Assembly: GCA_946999425.1 (NCBI GenBank)
Contig: CAMQDG010000002.1
Coordinates: 1 to 60,288, forward strand
Direction: 5' to 3'
DNA from: an uncultured Peptoniphilus sp.
Lineage (GTDB): Bacteria; Bacillota; Clostridia; Tissierellales; Peptoniphilaceae
DNA: 60,288 nt
Shown piece after piece: positions 34,401-40,911 of the stretch (the first letter of the stretch is position 1; the number at the start of each line of letters is the position of its first letter). Under the pieces are notes generated by a model. The model ran no database searches and was not told where the DNA came from. It saw nothing but the letters and a program-made list of their open reading frames with translations. Position numbers and translations under genes: made by a program.

Positions 34401-36847
34401 TTTAAATTTTTAATTTGATTACCAGGGTTTTTGCCTTCATAACCTTCTGCGTTTATATATCCTGCAAACGCACCTTCACCTATAGTTTTAACTCCGTCTC
34501 CTATTACTACATCTGTTAATAGGTTGTCATAAAAAGCTTTTTTTCCAATACTTGTAACGCTATTAGGTATAACCACGTTTGTTAGTTGATTGTCAGCAAA
34601 CGCACTATCTCCAATAGTAGTAACACTATCTGGTATAATAACGTTTGTTAGTTGATTAGATGCAAACGCATAATTTCCAATAGTAGTAACACTATCTGGT
34701 ATAATCACGCTGGTTAGTTGATTGTCAGTAAACGCACTATCTCCAATAGTAATAACACTATTACCTATCGTTATGCTTGTTAGTTGGTTAGATTGAAACG
34801 CAACATCTCCAATAGTAGTAACACTATCTGGTATAGTCACGCTGGTTAGTTGGTTAGATTGAAACGCATAATCCCCAATACTTGTAACACTATTACCTAT
34901 CGTTATGCTTGTTAGTTGGCTATATGCAAACGCATTATCCCCAATAGTTATGACGCTATCTGGTATAATTACGCTTGTTAGTTGGTTGTCATAAAAAGCT
35001 TTATGCCCGATATTTGTAGCACTATCAGGTATAACTACGCTTGTAAGTTTGTTAGATTCAAACGCACTTTCTCCAATAGTTGTAACGCTATTACCTAATT
35101 TTAAATTTTTAATTTGATTACCAGGGTTTTTGCCTTCACAATAAGCTTTATATCCTGCAAAAGCACCTTCTCCTATGGTTTTGACTCCGTCTCCTATTAC
35201 TACATCTGTTAATAGGTTGTCATAAAAAGCTTTATCCCCAATATCAGCAACACTATCTGGTATAACTATATTTGTTAATTGGTTATTATAAAAAGCATAA
35301 CCCCCAATGGTTGTAACATTATCTGGTATAACCACACTGGTTAGTTTGTTACGCAAAAACGCCCCCTCTCCAACAGTAGTAACACTATCCGGTATAACTA
35401 CACTGGTTAGTTTGTTTTCCCTAAACGCACTTTCTCCAATAGCAGTAACACTATTAGGTATAATCACATTTTTTAATTTATTAAATGCAAACGCACCTTT
35501 TCCAATAGTCGTAACACTATTACCTATAACCACACCTGTTAGTTGATTATCAGTAAACGCACCATTTCCAATAGCAGTAACAGGTTTAAGCTTATCAAAG
35601 CTATCAATCCCATACTCAGGTATTACAGATGGAACAACTAAATCCCTATTAATTTCAACCTTTTCTTTTCCTTGGTTACTAAACCCAGTTACAGAATCTT
35701 CACTATAAGTAAAGTCGCCTAAAACCCAACCTTTGCCTATGGGGTATTGAAACCAGTCTATTTCAACGGGAATATCTACATCTTTAACCTCAGTATTGCC
35801 ATACTCGTCAGTTACGGTATAGGTTACTTTTTTAAAGCCGCCTATTGAGGTGTCAATAGTTTCAGGTGATACTTCTACCTTATGAGATATATCCTTACCT
35901 TTTAAATCACTTGCCTTAATAAAGGATAATAACATATTCTTATCTACAGGTTCGTTCTTTTTAACCATTCTTAAGCCTGTGGCTTCTATAGTTGGTTTGG
36001 TTTTTAAGTCTATATATTCTAAGGTAAGTTCATAACCGTCTTTGTCTGGTGTAAATTTAATTTCATCATTAATATAGTAGCCTTTTATTTTTTCAGGATA
36101 ATATATGTTTTCTTCTCCTAAAATAAATACTCCACCTTCTACAGTTAAGTCTTCTCCTATTGTCTTTTTATCAAGTAATTCTTCTTTGGTCTTTTTATCT
36201 ACGTATTTAACTTTAATTGTAACTGGATTAACTACATGACCAAAGCCTCTGTAAGTTTTTTCTGTTTTAATTAAATTATTTTCACTTTCAATTTTTACGT
36301 ATCTACTATTAAAGGCAAATACGCTTTTTCCAAATTCAGTAATATTGTTACTTATTTTTACTTTAACTAAGTCATTTTGTTCAAAGGCATGAGACCCTAT
36401 AGTTTTTAAACTTTCTCCAAATACAAGGTCAGTCATTCCGTTGTTTGAAAAGGATCCTTCTCCTATGCTTTCTACATTAATTGTATTAAGATTTTTAATT
36501 AAGTTATCTCTAAAGGCATAGGCTCCTATACTTTTTAAGTTTTCTGGTAGGATTAATTCTTTTATTTTGTTATGGGCGAAGGCATAGTCTTCTATGGATG
36601 CAAGGCTTTCATTTAAAGTAAGTCCTTCTATTTCAAGTTTAAAAAATGCGTGGTCTTTAATGTTTTTAATTCTTTTACCTTCTATTGTATCGGGTATGAC
36701 TACTTTTTTATTGTTTTTTAAGTATTCTATTCCCTTGTCTGATAGTCCTGTAATTGATAAGCCGTCTTCGTAGTTTTCTACATTAAATAAGTCTTCAGCC
36801 CATGGTTGTGAGCTTCCTACTGGAGCTTTTAATATTTCTTGACCCAT
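28430..36847 (-). CDS. Giant BspA-like LRR / Cna-B adhesin with LPETG signal (main open frame)
   Basis: The frame from ATG 36847 gives 2805 residues, but it stays open to 37285, and a signal peptide lies just upstream in another frame (37233-37388). The in-phase product would be about 2985 residues. Order: six LRRs (about 50-195), a bacterial Ig-like spacer, then 28 regular 23-residue LRRs (about 395-1070). Next come beta-rich SdrD/DUF11-like repeats to about 2000, and at least six Cna-B/SpaA modules (GAEFELRD, GAKFEVTK, GVEFNLYE). It ends in LPETGTLGG, a helix and KLKKRKTQ. ATG 36847 has no ribosome site, so it is not a natural start. It is last gene of the 39424 operon. It would be a very long adhesin for cell contact. 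Confidence 0.85.
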   Translation of the reverse strand: MGQEILKAPVGSSQPWAEDLFNVENYEDGLSITGLSDKGIEYLKNNKKVVIPDTIEGKRIKNIKDHAFFKLEIEGLTLNESLASIEDYAFAHNKIKELILPENLKSIGAYAFRDNLIKNLNTINVESIGEGSFSNNGMTDLVFGESLKTIGSHAFEQNDLVKVKISNNITEFGKSVFAFNSRYVKIESENNLIKTEKTYRGFGHVVNPVTIKVKYVDKKTKEELLDKKTIGEDLTVEGGVFILGEENIYYPEKIKGYYINDEIKFTPDKDGYELTLEYIDLKTKPTIEATGLRMVKKNEPVDKNMLLSFIKASDLKGKDISHKVEVSPETIDTSIGGFKKVTYTVTDEYGNTEVKDVDIPVEIDWFQYPIGKGWVLGDFTYSEDSVTGFSNQGKEKVEINRDLVVPSVIPEYGIDSFDKLKPVTAIGNGAFTDNQLTGVVIGNSVTTIGKGAFAFNKLKNVIIPNSVTAIGESAFRENKLTSVVIPDSVTTVGEGAFLRNKLTSVVIPDNVTTIGGYAFYNNQLTNIVIPDSVADIGDKAFYDNLLTDVVIGDGVKTIGEGAFAGYKAYCEGKNPGNQIKNLKLGNSVTTIGESAFESNKLTSVVIPDSATNIGHKAFYDNQLTSVIIPDSVITIGDNAFAYSQLTSITIGNSVTSIGDYAFQSNQLTSVTIPDSVTTIGDVAFQSNQLTSITIGNSVITIGDSAFTDNQLTSVIIPDSVTTIGNYAFASNQLTNVIIPDSVTTIGDSAFADNQLTNVVIPNSVTSIGKKAFYDNLLTDVVIGDGVKTIGEGAFAGYINAEGYEGKNPGNQIKNLKLGNSVTSIGESAFYSNKLTSVVIGNNVTTIGNWAFGDNQLTSVVIPDSVTVIGDGAFCNNLLTNVTIPDSVTAIGKSAFADNQLTNVTMPDSVEEIGDCAFYNNQLTSVVIPDSVTTIGYKAFYDNLLTDVVIGDGVKTIGEGAFTNNQLTSVVIPDSVTTIGESAFYNNQLTSVVIGDSVTAIGLAAFGSNQLKSVIMGDGVTTIGESVFIDNKLTKVNIPLSLETIGEKAFWGNPGIDDLHNVALLTPDRTNPNNLQNKNTKAAKALYLTPDATKRTYVRSYPGGHVINPLSIRINFVDEENKLLRDSIDQTISEGQTITFPTIFGYEPSYIKETNEAITGNSKRVNTNGKNFIEWTVVYKDVEAKAKNGVRFSAKLEPSNNKDPYKYYIGEEQRLNISLKLSARKNISNIDNSVIKIALPEEVDKNSINVPKNSNIRETKIENNLFVIKLQNISKGTSMEIPVLFRMKKYETPENKKFELKTALFNNYDKYISSIQNNEFSGYYYKPNMNILAGDIEQAYLSGPRNLGNMAYVGGTNKKRIESSLDFGFGYELETPSYGSMERNVNSYKIETELPSYIAYDSNGNEVSKTALFKQDLNKDWILNGNKLTYTKERINTRNPIFPKLVLSFPDAKDGTPIDLKAKITLNPFNKAPEEDIIEVEDSIRIYAAGEVKTKDSFLNSSPSVRWNDINDYFIYDTEIDREKTIPWRIRFYENYKDAEYKNLQVEVKDLDDKFKYHSVKNDSEEDLIFKIYKNNQIIDEIILKPEEESKKFSSEVDKIEALTLQDKVIKDRPAFTVNIKAKNHGQKLGAGLVRINLAGKVSTKKADGEVISQTAGGYDSFKIMPFDYKLKADIDVDKKGQTLVSGNEINYRVGLRDYVNNLRGETEFFTKDLKNFKQVVILPKGALIKTIDLSDDFKNSDKSLYEVSELKDGHTVVLFKADKLKKGTRLIGEIKVLLSSEMKEAKHVTKTYASWDNPDIARGKEESVPDNIRAIIGDIGSTDSVEYSLATVKTVYSEKYVKTENGIYGISSISKDGNIDYRLKIVNNSEGKRTRVELIDILPYEGDNRGSAFNVFLRGPVNLTDGKVLYTTDKAPTENSTFTEGYREGITAVKVMVDKIDANSTLTLDLSCKFDLSGGLKGMTKIANKSVFNDFMRKDDLTDTFVKSDSVKTKYMIGKASIEFYKYGLKKSIFGGNYNKKPLAGAEFELRDLDGNYIKSAVSGSDGKVVFSDVEAKDYIIRETKAPKGYELGKDIRVLSTDYKMEGETIKAVLKDSVINNATRFGNLTINKVTVISNPISGIGFTIKGTDETNKNFIKKITTDNEGKAYLRKIPEGNYIVEETESGRFVPAEPQTFKVEQTPGDIIPEDQEINLEFVNSKVKIRISVIEYGADEKMPTKITDLSKFNRKPVVGAVFNASDGNGPHSYEGLVTNKDGCIEILQNLLNSEKLMMGEMQAPIEYVAAKSNKDFTETGETYVAGVFHFIHVNDFGEMNLSNIMWEKGNKFVYNEIIIPNQLKKVKAEIEIDKFNDNKEPLQGAKFEVTKVGNKQEKVGTFESGLDGKVKINLEAGTYELKEVSAPAGYYHEDFKKLITIPENAHDVKKIETDTNKISAEVQKENYDLYTTDDTTITRKIKYTVVNKPLKVNAFKYETVLKNVSQEDVSQYEGKAEYKIIQDKNTYSVVRPLSGVEFNLYEGDTLLRQVNTNEKGEVDFGDLKFKEDGIYSLVETKALTGFKLEKAPYRINIKALSQVEGFDGNINLNIENKRITGKIVISKYDKSEKKVLAGQEFTLYNSDGQVVDKKTTNEAGLIEFNNLKPGIYTFKETKVEGDYLLDPTIYRAEISLTNLLHVEKIFNKSNSKDIKIVKKDENGKPLEGVTFGIFKDGVMKYGPEKTNKDGIATFKDVKIEEGLIVKEIKTIKGHNLNKEEVALNLEKEEVEVEYTNHTAEQILPETGTLGGLPFIGLSLALLLIGAKLKKRKTQ
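33690..35575 (-). repeat. Tandem 69-bp coding repeats of the giant adhesin
   Basis: About 28 units of 69 bases encode 23-residue LRRs. Blocks are duplicated at larger scale: GEGAFAGY...GKNPGNQIKNLKLG occurs twice (around 34410-34480 and 35095-35165) and KAFYDNLLTDVVIGDGVKTI three times. The same unit fills 1-590. Such blocks can expand, shrink or exchange by recombination. Confidence 0.85.
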
Positions 36848-37232
36848 GTCTATTACTTCTTTGTATTTAAGGTCTACAGATAAGTTTTTTGTAGCTTTAA
36901 ATTCAATAGTCTTATTTACAGCTTCATAGCCTTCTATTTCAGGTAGGTCAAAAGCAATGTTTTCATTTTCTTTAAAGTCTTTTTCTTCTTCTTTAAAGGT
37001 TTTATTGTCTTCTATATTAATAAATCTTAGTTTGACTTTAATTGTTTTTTCTTCAATGTTTAAAGGTTTATTTTCCTCTAAAGTCTTATTTTCCTCTAAA
37101 GTCTTATTTTCTTTAATAGGAGCTTCTTTTATTTCAGTAGCTTCTTTTCTTTCTTCTAAAACTTTAATCTTCTCTTCTACAGGAAGTTCTTTTTTCCTTT
37201 CCTTTTGAACCTCATTTTCTGTTTTTCTTGTT

Positions 37233-37388
37233 TCAAGTTCTTTTGGTCCGTCTACGTTTTCGTTTTTCTTTTTTTGTATCAGCCATTACTGGTTTACCTA
37301 CAAAAACATTGTCTTCTGCAAATACTGGACTTACATTAAGTAAGACCATTAATATTGCAAGTAGAAAAGTCATTGTTCTCTTATGCAT
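37233..37388 (-). CDS. Signal-peptide fragment of the giant adhesin, out of frame with its body
   Basis: ATG 37388 has AGGAGG nine bases upstream and begins MHKRTMTFLLAILMVLLNVS with PVFAED at the cleavage site, a clear signal peptide. The frame ends at a TGA (37235-37233) after 51 codons. Just past the signal peptide is a run of seven A (37275-37269). Removing one A joins the peptide to the frame KKNENVDGPKELET that leads into the adhesin. As written, the gene is off. Phase variation, transcriptional slippage or a sequencing error are the options. Confidence 0.75.
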   Translation of the reverse strand: MHKRTMTFLLAILMVLLNVSPVFAEDNVFVGKPVMADTKKEKRKRRRTKRT

Positions 37389-37409
37389 AAGTTTTTCCTC
37401 CTACAAAAA

Positions 37410-37640
37410 CTACTTTTCAGAATCCATTTCTACGGAATCTGAATACATTTCTTTCAAAAGCCTTTTCAGGCACTTATTTCTATCTTTAAGGGTTAAAATC
37501 CCATTAGCAAAAAGTTTTTTAATGTTATCAAAAAGAGCCTGCCAATCCTTTTTATTTCCCAATTTATATCCTTGGCTCTTAAATTGTTCCTTAAGACTCT
37601 TGCCCTTTTCTTCAAAAACTAAATACAATTTATCTTCCAA
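37410..37640 (-). CDS. Small hypothetical protein, translationally coupled
   Basis: A 76-residue charged protein (MEDKLYLVFEEKGKSLKEQF...) without signal or membrane segment. Its TTG start (37640) directly follows the TAA of the preceding gene, and its AGGAGG site lies inside that gene's last codons, so translation is coupled. The adhesin signal peptide starts 22 bases after its stop. No family recognised; perhaps an intracellular accessory of the adhesin. Confidence 0.65.
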   Translation of the reverse strand: MEDKLYLVFEEKGKSLKEQFKSQGYKLGNKKDWQALFDNIKKLFANGILTLKDRNKCLKRLLKEMYSDSVEMDSEK

Positions 37641-39050
37641 TTATTTGGCCCTCCTTTTAACAGGCAACTTTATATTGTCGCTTCCATCCATTGAGGTTTT
37701 ACTTTCCTCATGAGGTTTTTGACTTTCCTTAATATCCACCCCTTGACTATCACTGAAAACAACATCTTCTGATTTAGCCCTCTTATTTTCTTCAGCAATA
37801 GCTTTAAAGTCGAGAGCTTTTCTATACTCGGGGCTTTCTATAGTTAAAGCCTGTTCCCAAGAATCCCAATACATAGAGTAATTAAAAGCCTTAACTAAAA
37901 TAGACACTCCAGTTAAAAGTCTTTTTTCAGGTGTTACTTCCGTTTTTTCACTTAAGTGATATTTAAGACTATCCTTAATAACTACGTCTGAGGATCCTTT
38001 AAACTCAATAATCTTGTTATTTTTACTTATCTTAGCAATATAGGTATCCTTATTCCATTCAACACTTGCTCCCATGGCGTTAGCAATGTCTCTTACAGGT
38101 AAAAATACCATGCCATTTTCAGCCTTACTTGATGCAGTAAGCTTAACTTCTTTACCATCAACTAAGACTTTAATAGCCTTATTTTTTTCAAAAGAATCAA
38201 CAACTAAATACTTATCTCCAACTCTCGATTTTTCAGATAAAACTTCAAAAAATTCAGAATTATAAAAAGATAAAATATCTTTAAAAGGCATATCTTTTTT
38301 AAAAGTCTTAATATTTCCCTTGGAATAAAGTAAGAAAGCATCTCCATCTTCCAAAAAAGATCCCTTAGTAATAATTGAAGATTGTCTTAAAAGCTCTTTT
38401 AAATCATTAATATCCTTGCTTTCTACATCTATGTTGGTATCTATAAGTTGTCTATTAGGCATATTTTTATTTAAGGCAAATTGATATGAAACTTTCTTTT
38501 TATTTTCAGGCTTATTCGGGATTTCTCCTGTATTTAAGTCAATGTTTCCCGTGGTATTTCCAAAGCCAAAATCTAAAACTTGGTCATCAGATACTTCTCC
38601 TAAGTCTTTTTCTTTGTTTCCTACATAAAGACTCATTTTAAAGTTTCCTTCATTATTTCCCTTATCTTTCACTTCATAGCTAAAGTCATAATTCCCAAAG
38701 TCTAATTCTTTTGTTTCTCCTTCTAAGTATTTTTCATATTTAGGATCCTTATTTTCAGTTTTCTCAATTTTATCTCTCTTCTTTTCAGGAATTTTAATAG
38801 TAGGCTTTTCACTTTCCTTATTAAGGTCTTTAAAATCCTCCTTATTTTCTTCAGGTGAAAAGTCAGAGCCTGAAAGAGTATTATTAGAATCCGTATTTGT
38901 CTCTTTTTCTGGGAGACTTTCTTTTTTCTGTTCATAAACTTGGTTCTTTAAATCCTCTCTAATGTCAAGCTCCATAGGACCGTCAGCAAAGACCAAAGAC
39001 GGCATCATAGATATAGCAAGGATTAAAGAAATCACCTTATTTTTCTTCAT
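37641..39050 (-). CDS. Secreted protein with copper-amine-oxidase-N (stalk) domain
   Basis: This 469-residue protein has a signal peptide (VISLILAISMMPSLVFA, about 6-22) and an acidic/Lys-rich linker. A copper_amin_oxidase_N-type domain lies at about 285-420 (VLVDGKEVKL, MVFLPVRDIANAMGASVEWN, here in pieces VFLPVRDIANAMG and SVEWNKDTY). In Firmicutes this domain occurs in many wall proteins without any oxidase activity. There is no sortase signal. The tail is hydrophilic and basic. It is co-transcribed with a VirB2-like gene upstream and the giant adhesin downstream. A role in the same surface structure is inference. Confidence 0.8.
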   Translation of the reverse strand: MKKNKVISLILAISMMPSLVFADGPMELDIREDLKNQVYEQKKESLPEKETNTDSNNTLSGSDFSPEENKEDFKDLNKESEKPTIKIPEKKRDKIEKTENKDPKYEKYLEGETKELDFGNYDFSYEVKDKGNNEGNFKMSLYVGNKEKDLGEVSDDQVLDFGFGNTTGNIDLNTGEIPNKPENKKKVSYQFALNKNMPNRQLIDTNIDVESKDINDLKELLRQSSIITKGSFLEDGDAFLLYSKGNIKTFKKDMPFKDILSFYNSEFFEVLSEKSRVGDKYLVVDSFEKNKAIKVLVDGKEVKLTASSKAENGMVFLPVRDIANAMGASVEWNKDTYIAKISKNNKIIEFKGSSDVVIKDSLKYHLSEKTEVTPEKRLLTGVSILVKAFNYSMYWDSWEQALTIESPEYRKALDFKAIAEENKRAKSEDVVFSDSQGVDIKESQKPHEESKTSMDGSDNIKLPVKRRAK

Positions 39051-39058
39051 TTTCCTTA

Positions 39059-39091
39059 AGCAAGAATATTTATTCTTGCTCTCCTCCTTTC
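39059..39091 (-). promoter_or_regulatory. Ribosome site/hairpin/ATG leader of 37641-39050
   Basis: Minus strand GAAAGGAGGAG (39091-39081), then a perfect 10-pair hairpin from 39080 to 39059 (AGCAAGAATA paired with TATTCTTGCT), then AAGGAAA and ATG at 39050. Confidence 0.65.
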
Positions 39092-39424
39092 TTAGTTAAA
39101 AAACGTACCTATAAGTATTTTGCTTACAAGTCCTACAGCTCCTAATAAAACAGTACATAAAAGCACTATTCCTATATCTTTAGCCACTTCATATCTCTTG
39201 AAGGGTCTTGAATGAAAGCCTCCAAGTTTTATAAAAAGTATTATTAAGACCAAAACAACGGTAATTAAAGTAAAAGCGTAATAATATCCTGTAAACCTAA
39301 AGACTTCAGATTGAAATTTTTTAAGAGGGACATTAACATCTCTTTCTCTTCCATACACGTTATTAACAATAAACATACAAATAGGTAAGGAACTTATAAG
39401 TGTTTTATTTAATATTTTTTTCAA
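39092..39424 (-). CDS. VirB2/TrbC-like small membrane protein
   Basis: The TTG start at 39424 is chosen because AAAGGAGAGG lies just upstream and a signal peptide follows (LISSLPICMFIVNNVYG, about 9-25). An in-frame upstream ATG at 39562 would run through a terminator, element L3 and shared motif F. The 110-residue product has two helices (about 47-68 and 84-107), the layout of VirB2/TrbC pilins. A similar gene lies at 59265-59675. It is first in the adhesin operon, 41 bases before the stalk protein. Confidence 0.6.
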   Translation of the reverse strand: MKKILNKTLISSLPICMFIVNNVYGRERDVNVPLKKFQSEVFRFTGYYYAFTLITVVLVLIILFIKLGGFHSRPFKRYEVAKDIGIVLLCTVLLGAVGLVSKILIGTFFN

Positions 39425-39451
39425 AGGATTCCTCTCCTTTCTTTTTCTAAA

Positions 39452-39481
39452 ATATATTAGGAAAAAATAAAATAAATTATT
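39452..39481 (-). promoter_or_regulatory. Shared bipartite motif (F), likely promoter of the adhesin operon
   Basis: Minus strand AATAATTT (39481-39474), 12 bases, CCTAATATAT (39461-39452). A terminator stands 15 bases upstream. Confidence 0.65.
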
Positions 39482-39495
39482 AAGGATAAAAAAGT

Positions 39496-39515
39496 GCCCG
39501 AGATTTCTCTCGGGC
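39496..39515 (-). terminator. Terminator between the topB operon and the adhesin operon
   Basis: GCCCGAGA and TCTCGGGC pair, and on the minus strand ACTTTTTTA follows. Confidence 0.8.
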
Positions 39516-39547
39516 TTTAGCCAAAAATGACTGGGATAAAATATTGT

Positions 39548-39774
39548 CTGACTACTCTGCACACATAAATGTGGCAGGTTCTATATGAGAGAATCGCAAT
39601 ACTTGAAATCTCTAACCTAAAGAAAGAGAGTCAATGTATTTATAGATCCTTTTTTATAGAACTTTCATCCGCATACACTTTTCTAAATAGAATACTGTAT
39701 TTTGCGAATAGGTGCGTAGCTACACCCTAAGACAAAAATTCATCTACACGCATAAATGCGGCAGCTTCTTTTTT
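39548..39774 (-). mobile_element. L-family IS200/IS605-like element, complete (L3)
   Basis: 227 bases matching L2. The left end has CTGCCGCAT, TT, ATGCGTGTAG and the right end CTGCCACAT, TT, ATGTGTGCAG then GAGTAGTCAG. It and R3 lie between two halves of an inverted repeat (CTGGGA at 39531-39536 and TCCCAG at 39898-39903). Confidence 0.65.
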
Positions 39775-39873
39775 GTGAACTACTCGTAAACAAGAAACCG
39801 AGCTTCTTGCTTCATCCACCGCATATTTTGCAATGTCCACAAGCGTATAGGTTCGGATAGTTCATACCCTACC
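39775..39873 (-). mobile_element. R-family element, right-end part only (R3)
   Basis: About 99 bases on the minus strand, with GTGGATGAAGCAAGAAGC, a CTCG...CGAG hairpin and GTAGTTCAC. The middle lacks about 40 bases found in R1 and R2, and the sequence diverges beyond 39873, so the left end is absent. The bases after GTTCAC are again the left end of an L element. Confidence 0.6.
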
Positions 39874-39909
39874 ATGAAAAAACAAAACTCATTCTTGTCC
39901 CAGAAATAA

Positions 39910-40908
39910 TCAACTGAGACTTTTTGCATCCTCTTTTTCAGGATTGAAATGATTAGATTTTACCTCAATTAATCTTCCTTCTTTATCTTGGTCATCTTTT
40001 TTTAAAAAACAACCTACATCCCATAGGGGCTTTTTAAGTCTTTTAAAGGTAGTAAATCTTACTCTTTTAATAAGAGTTCTGTCTAAAAGTTTAGATAAAC
40101 TCTCAAGTGTTTTTTCATCTTCACAAATAAAGAGATATACAGGCTGAAATTCAGAATATTTTTTCCATATATTAGTAGTTTCTAAAGATTCATACCTTAT
40201 AAGGATCTCTCTCATTTTTTCTTCATTGAAATTTTTAAAAAACACCTGTCCATAAAAACAAGGATTAGTTTCTGTATTTTTAATGATTAATTTAAAATCA
40301 GGGTATAAATATCCATCACCTACATAAATAACTGGCTTTTTATTAAAATTTAAAATTTCAAGATCTTTAAGTTTTAAATAAAAGTCTGTGGTTATAAGCT
40401 CTACAGCTATTCTTTCAGCTGACTTATAATTTTCTGTAAGCTTAAAGTCCCAAATATCATCAAATTCCCTATAATTGGTTACTAAGGCTTTTCCACCCAT
40501 ATCCAACACATAAACTCTAAAGAGTTTTTCTAAGTCTTTAGCTTCATTTATCTTTTTTGTTCTTTCTTCTGTAGAAATAGCAAATTCACTTACTATCCTA
40601 TTTCTTAAAAAACTTTCAAAGTTTATAAAGTTTTCTTTTAACTTAAAGGTCTTTTTAATGTCTGGGTTTTTCTTTAAATAATCATTATAAAACTCATAAA
40701 TCATTTTAGGGGTAGCAAATCTTACGTGATATAAAAAGGCGGCAATGGCTACTTGATATTCAAATAGCTTATTGTCATTTTTCATTCTTATTATTGTATC
40801 GGCACACATAGGGGCTGATGGAGAAGTTCCTAAAAAATTTTGGTACATTTTATACTTACGAAAAATTGCTGGAAGTCTATAAATATTAGTTTCTTTAGGT
40901 AAAAACAT
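39910..40908 (-). CDS. Hypothetical protein, last gene of the topB operon
   Basis: A 332-residue soluble, mixed alpha/beta protein (MFLPKETNIYRLPAIFRKYK...). It starts with a helix-rich N-terminus (YQVAIAAFLYHVRFATPKMI) that could be a winged helix, followed by nuclease-like or Replic_Relax-like strands. I cannot assign a family. It starts three bases after the S1 protein's stop, with GGAG inside that gene. A replication-relaxation-type plasmid protein is a guess. Confidence 0.6.
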   Translation of the reverse strand: MFLPKETNIYRLPAIFRKYKMYQNFLGTSPSAPMCADTIIRMKNDNKLFEYQVAIAAFLYHVRFATPKMIYEFYNDYLKKNPDIKKTFKLKENFINFESFLRNRIVSEFAISTEERTKKINEAKDLEKLFRVYVLDMGGKALVTNYREFDDIWDFKLTENYKSAERIAVELITTDFYLKLKDLEILNFNKKPVIYVGDGYLYPDFKLIIKNTETNPCFYGQVFFKNFNEEKMREILIRYESLETTNIWKKYSEFQPVYLFICEDEKTLESLSKLLDRTLIKRVRFTTFKRLKKPLWDVGCFLKKDDQDKEGRLIEVKSNHFNPEKEDAKSLS

Positions 40909-40911
40909 TAA

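Noticed and set aside
33690..35575. Regular repeats that could be taken for a CRISPR array
   Set aside because: The 69-bp units are open in one frame and encode LRRs. There are no constant repeats with unrelated spacers and no cas genes.
37265..37280. Programmed -1 ribosomal frameshift (dnaX type) at A AAA AAG
   Set aside because: Moving from the signal-peptide frame to the adhesin frame needs +1 (or -2), not -1. Slippage of the A run fits better.
14090..39873. A complete IS605 with tnpA or tnpB
   Set aside because: No TnpA (Y1, HUH) or TnpB (RuvC, zinc) frame is found in any of the L or R copies.
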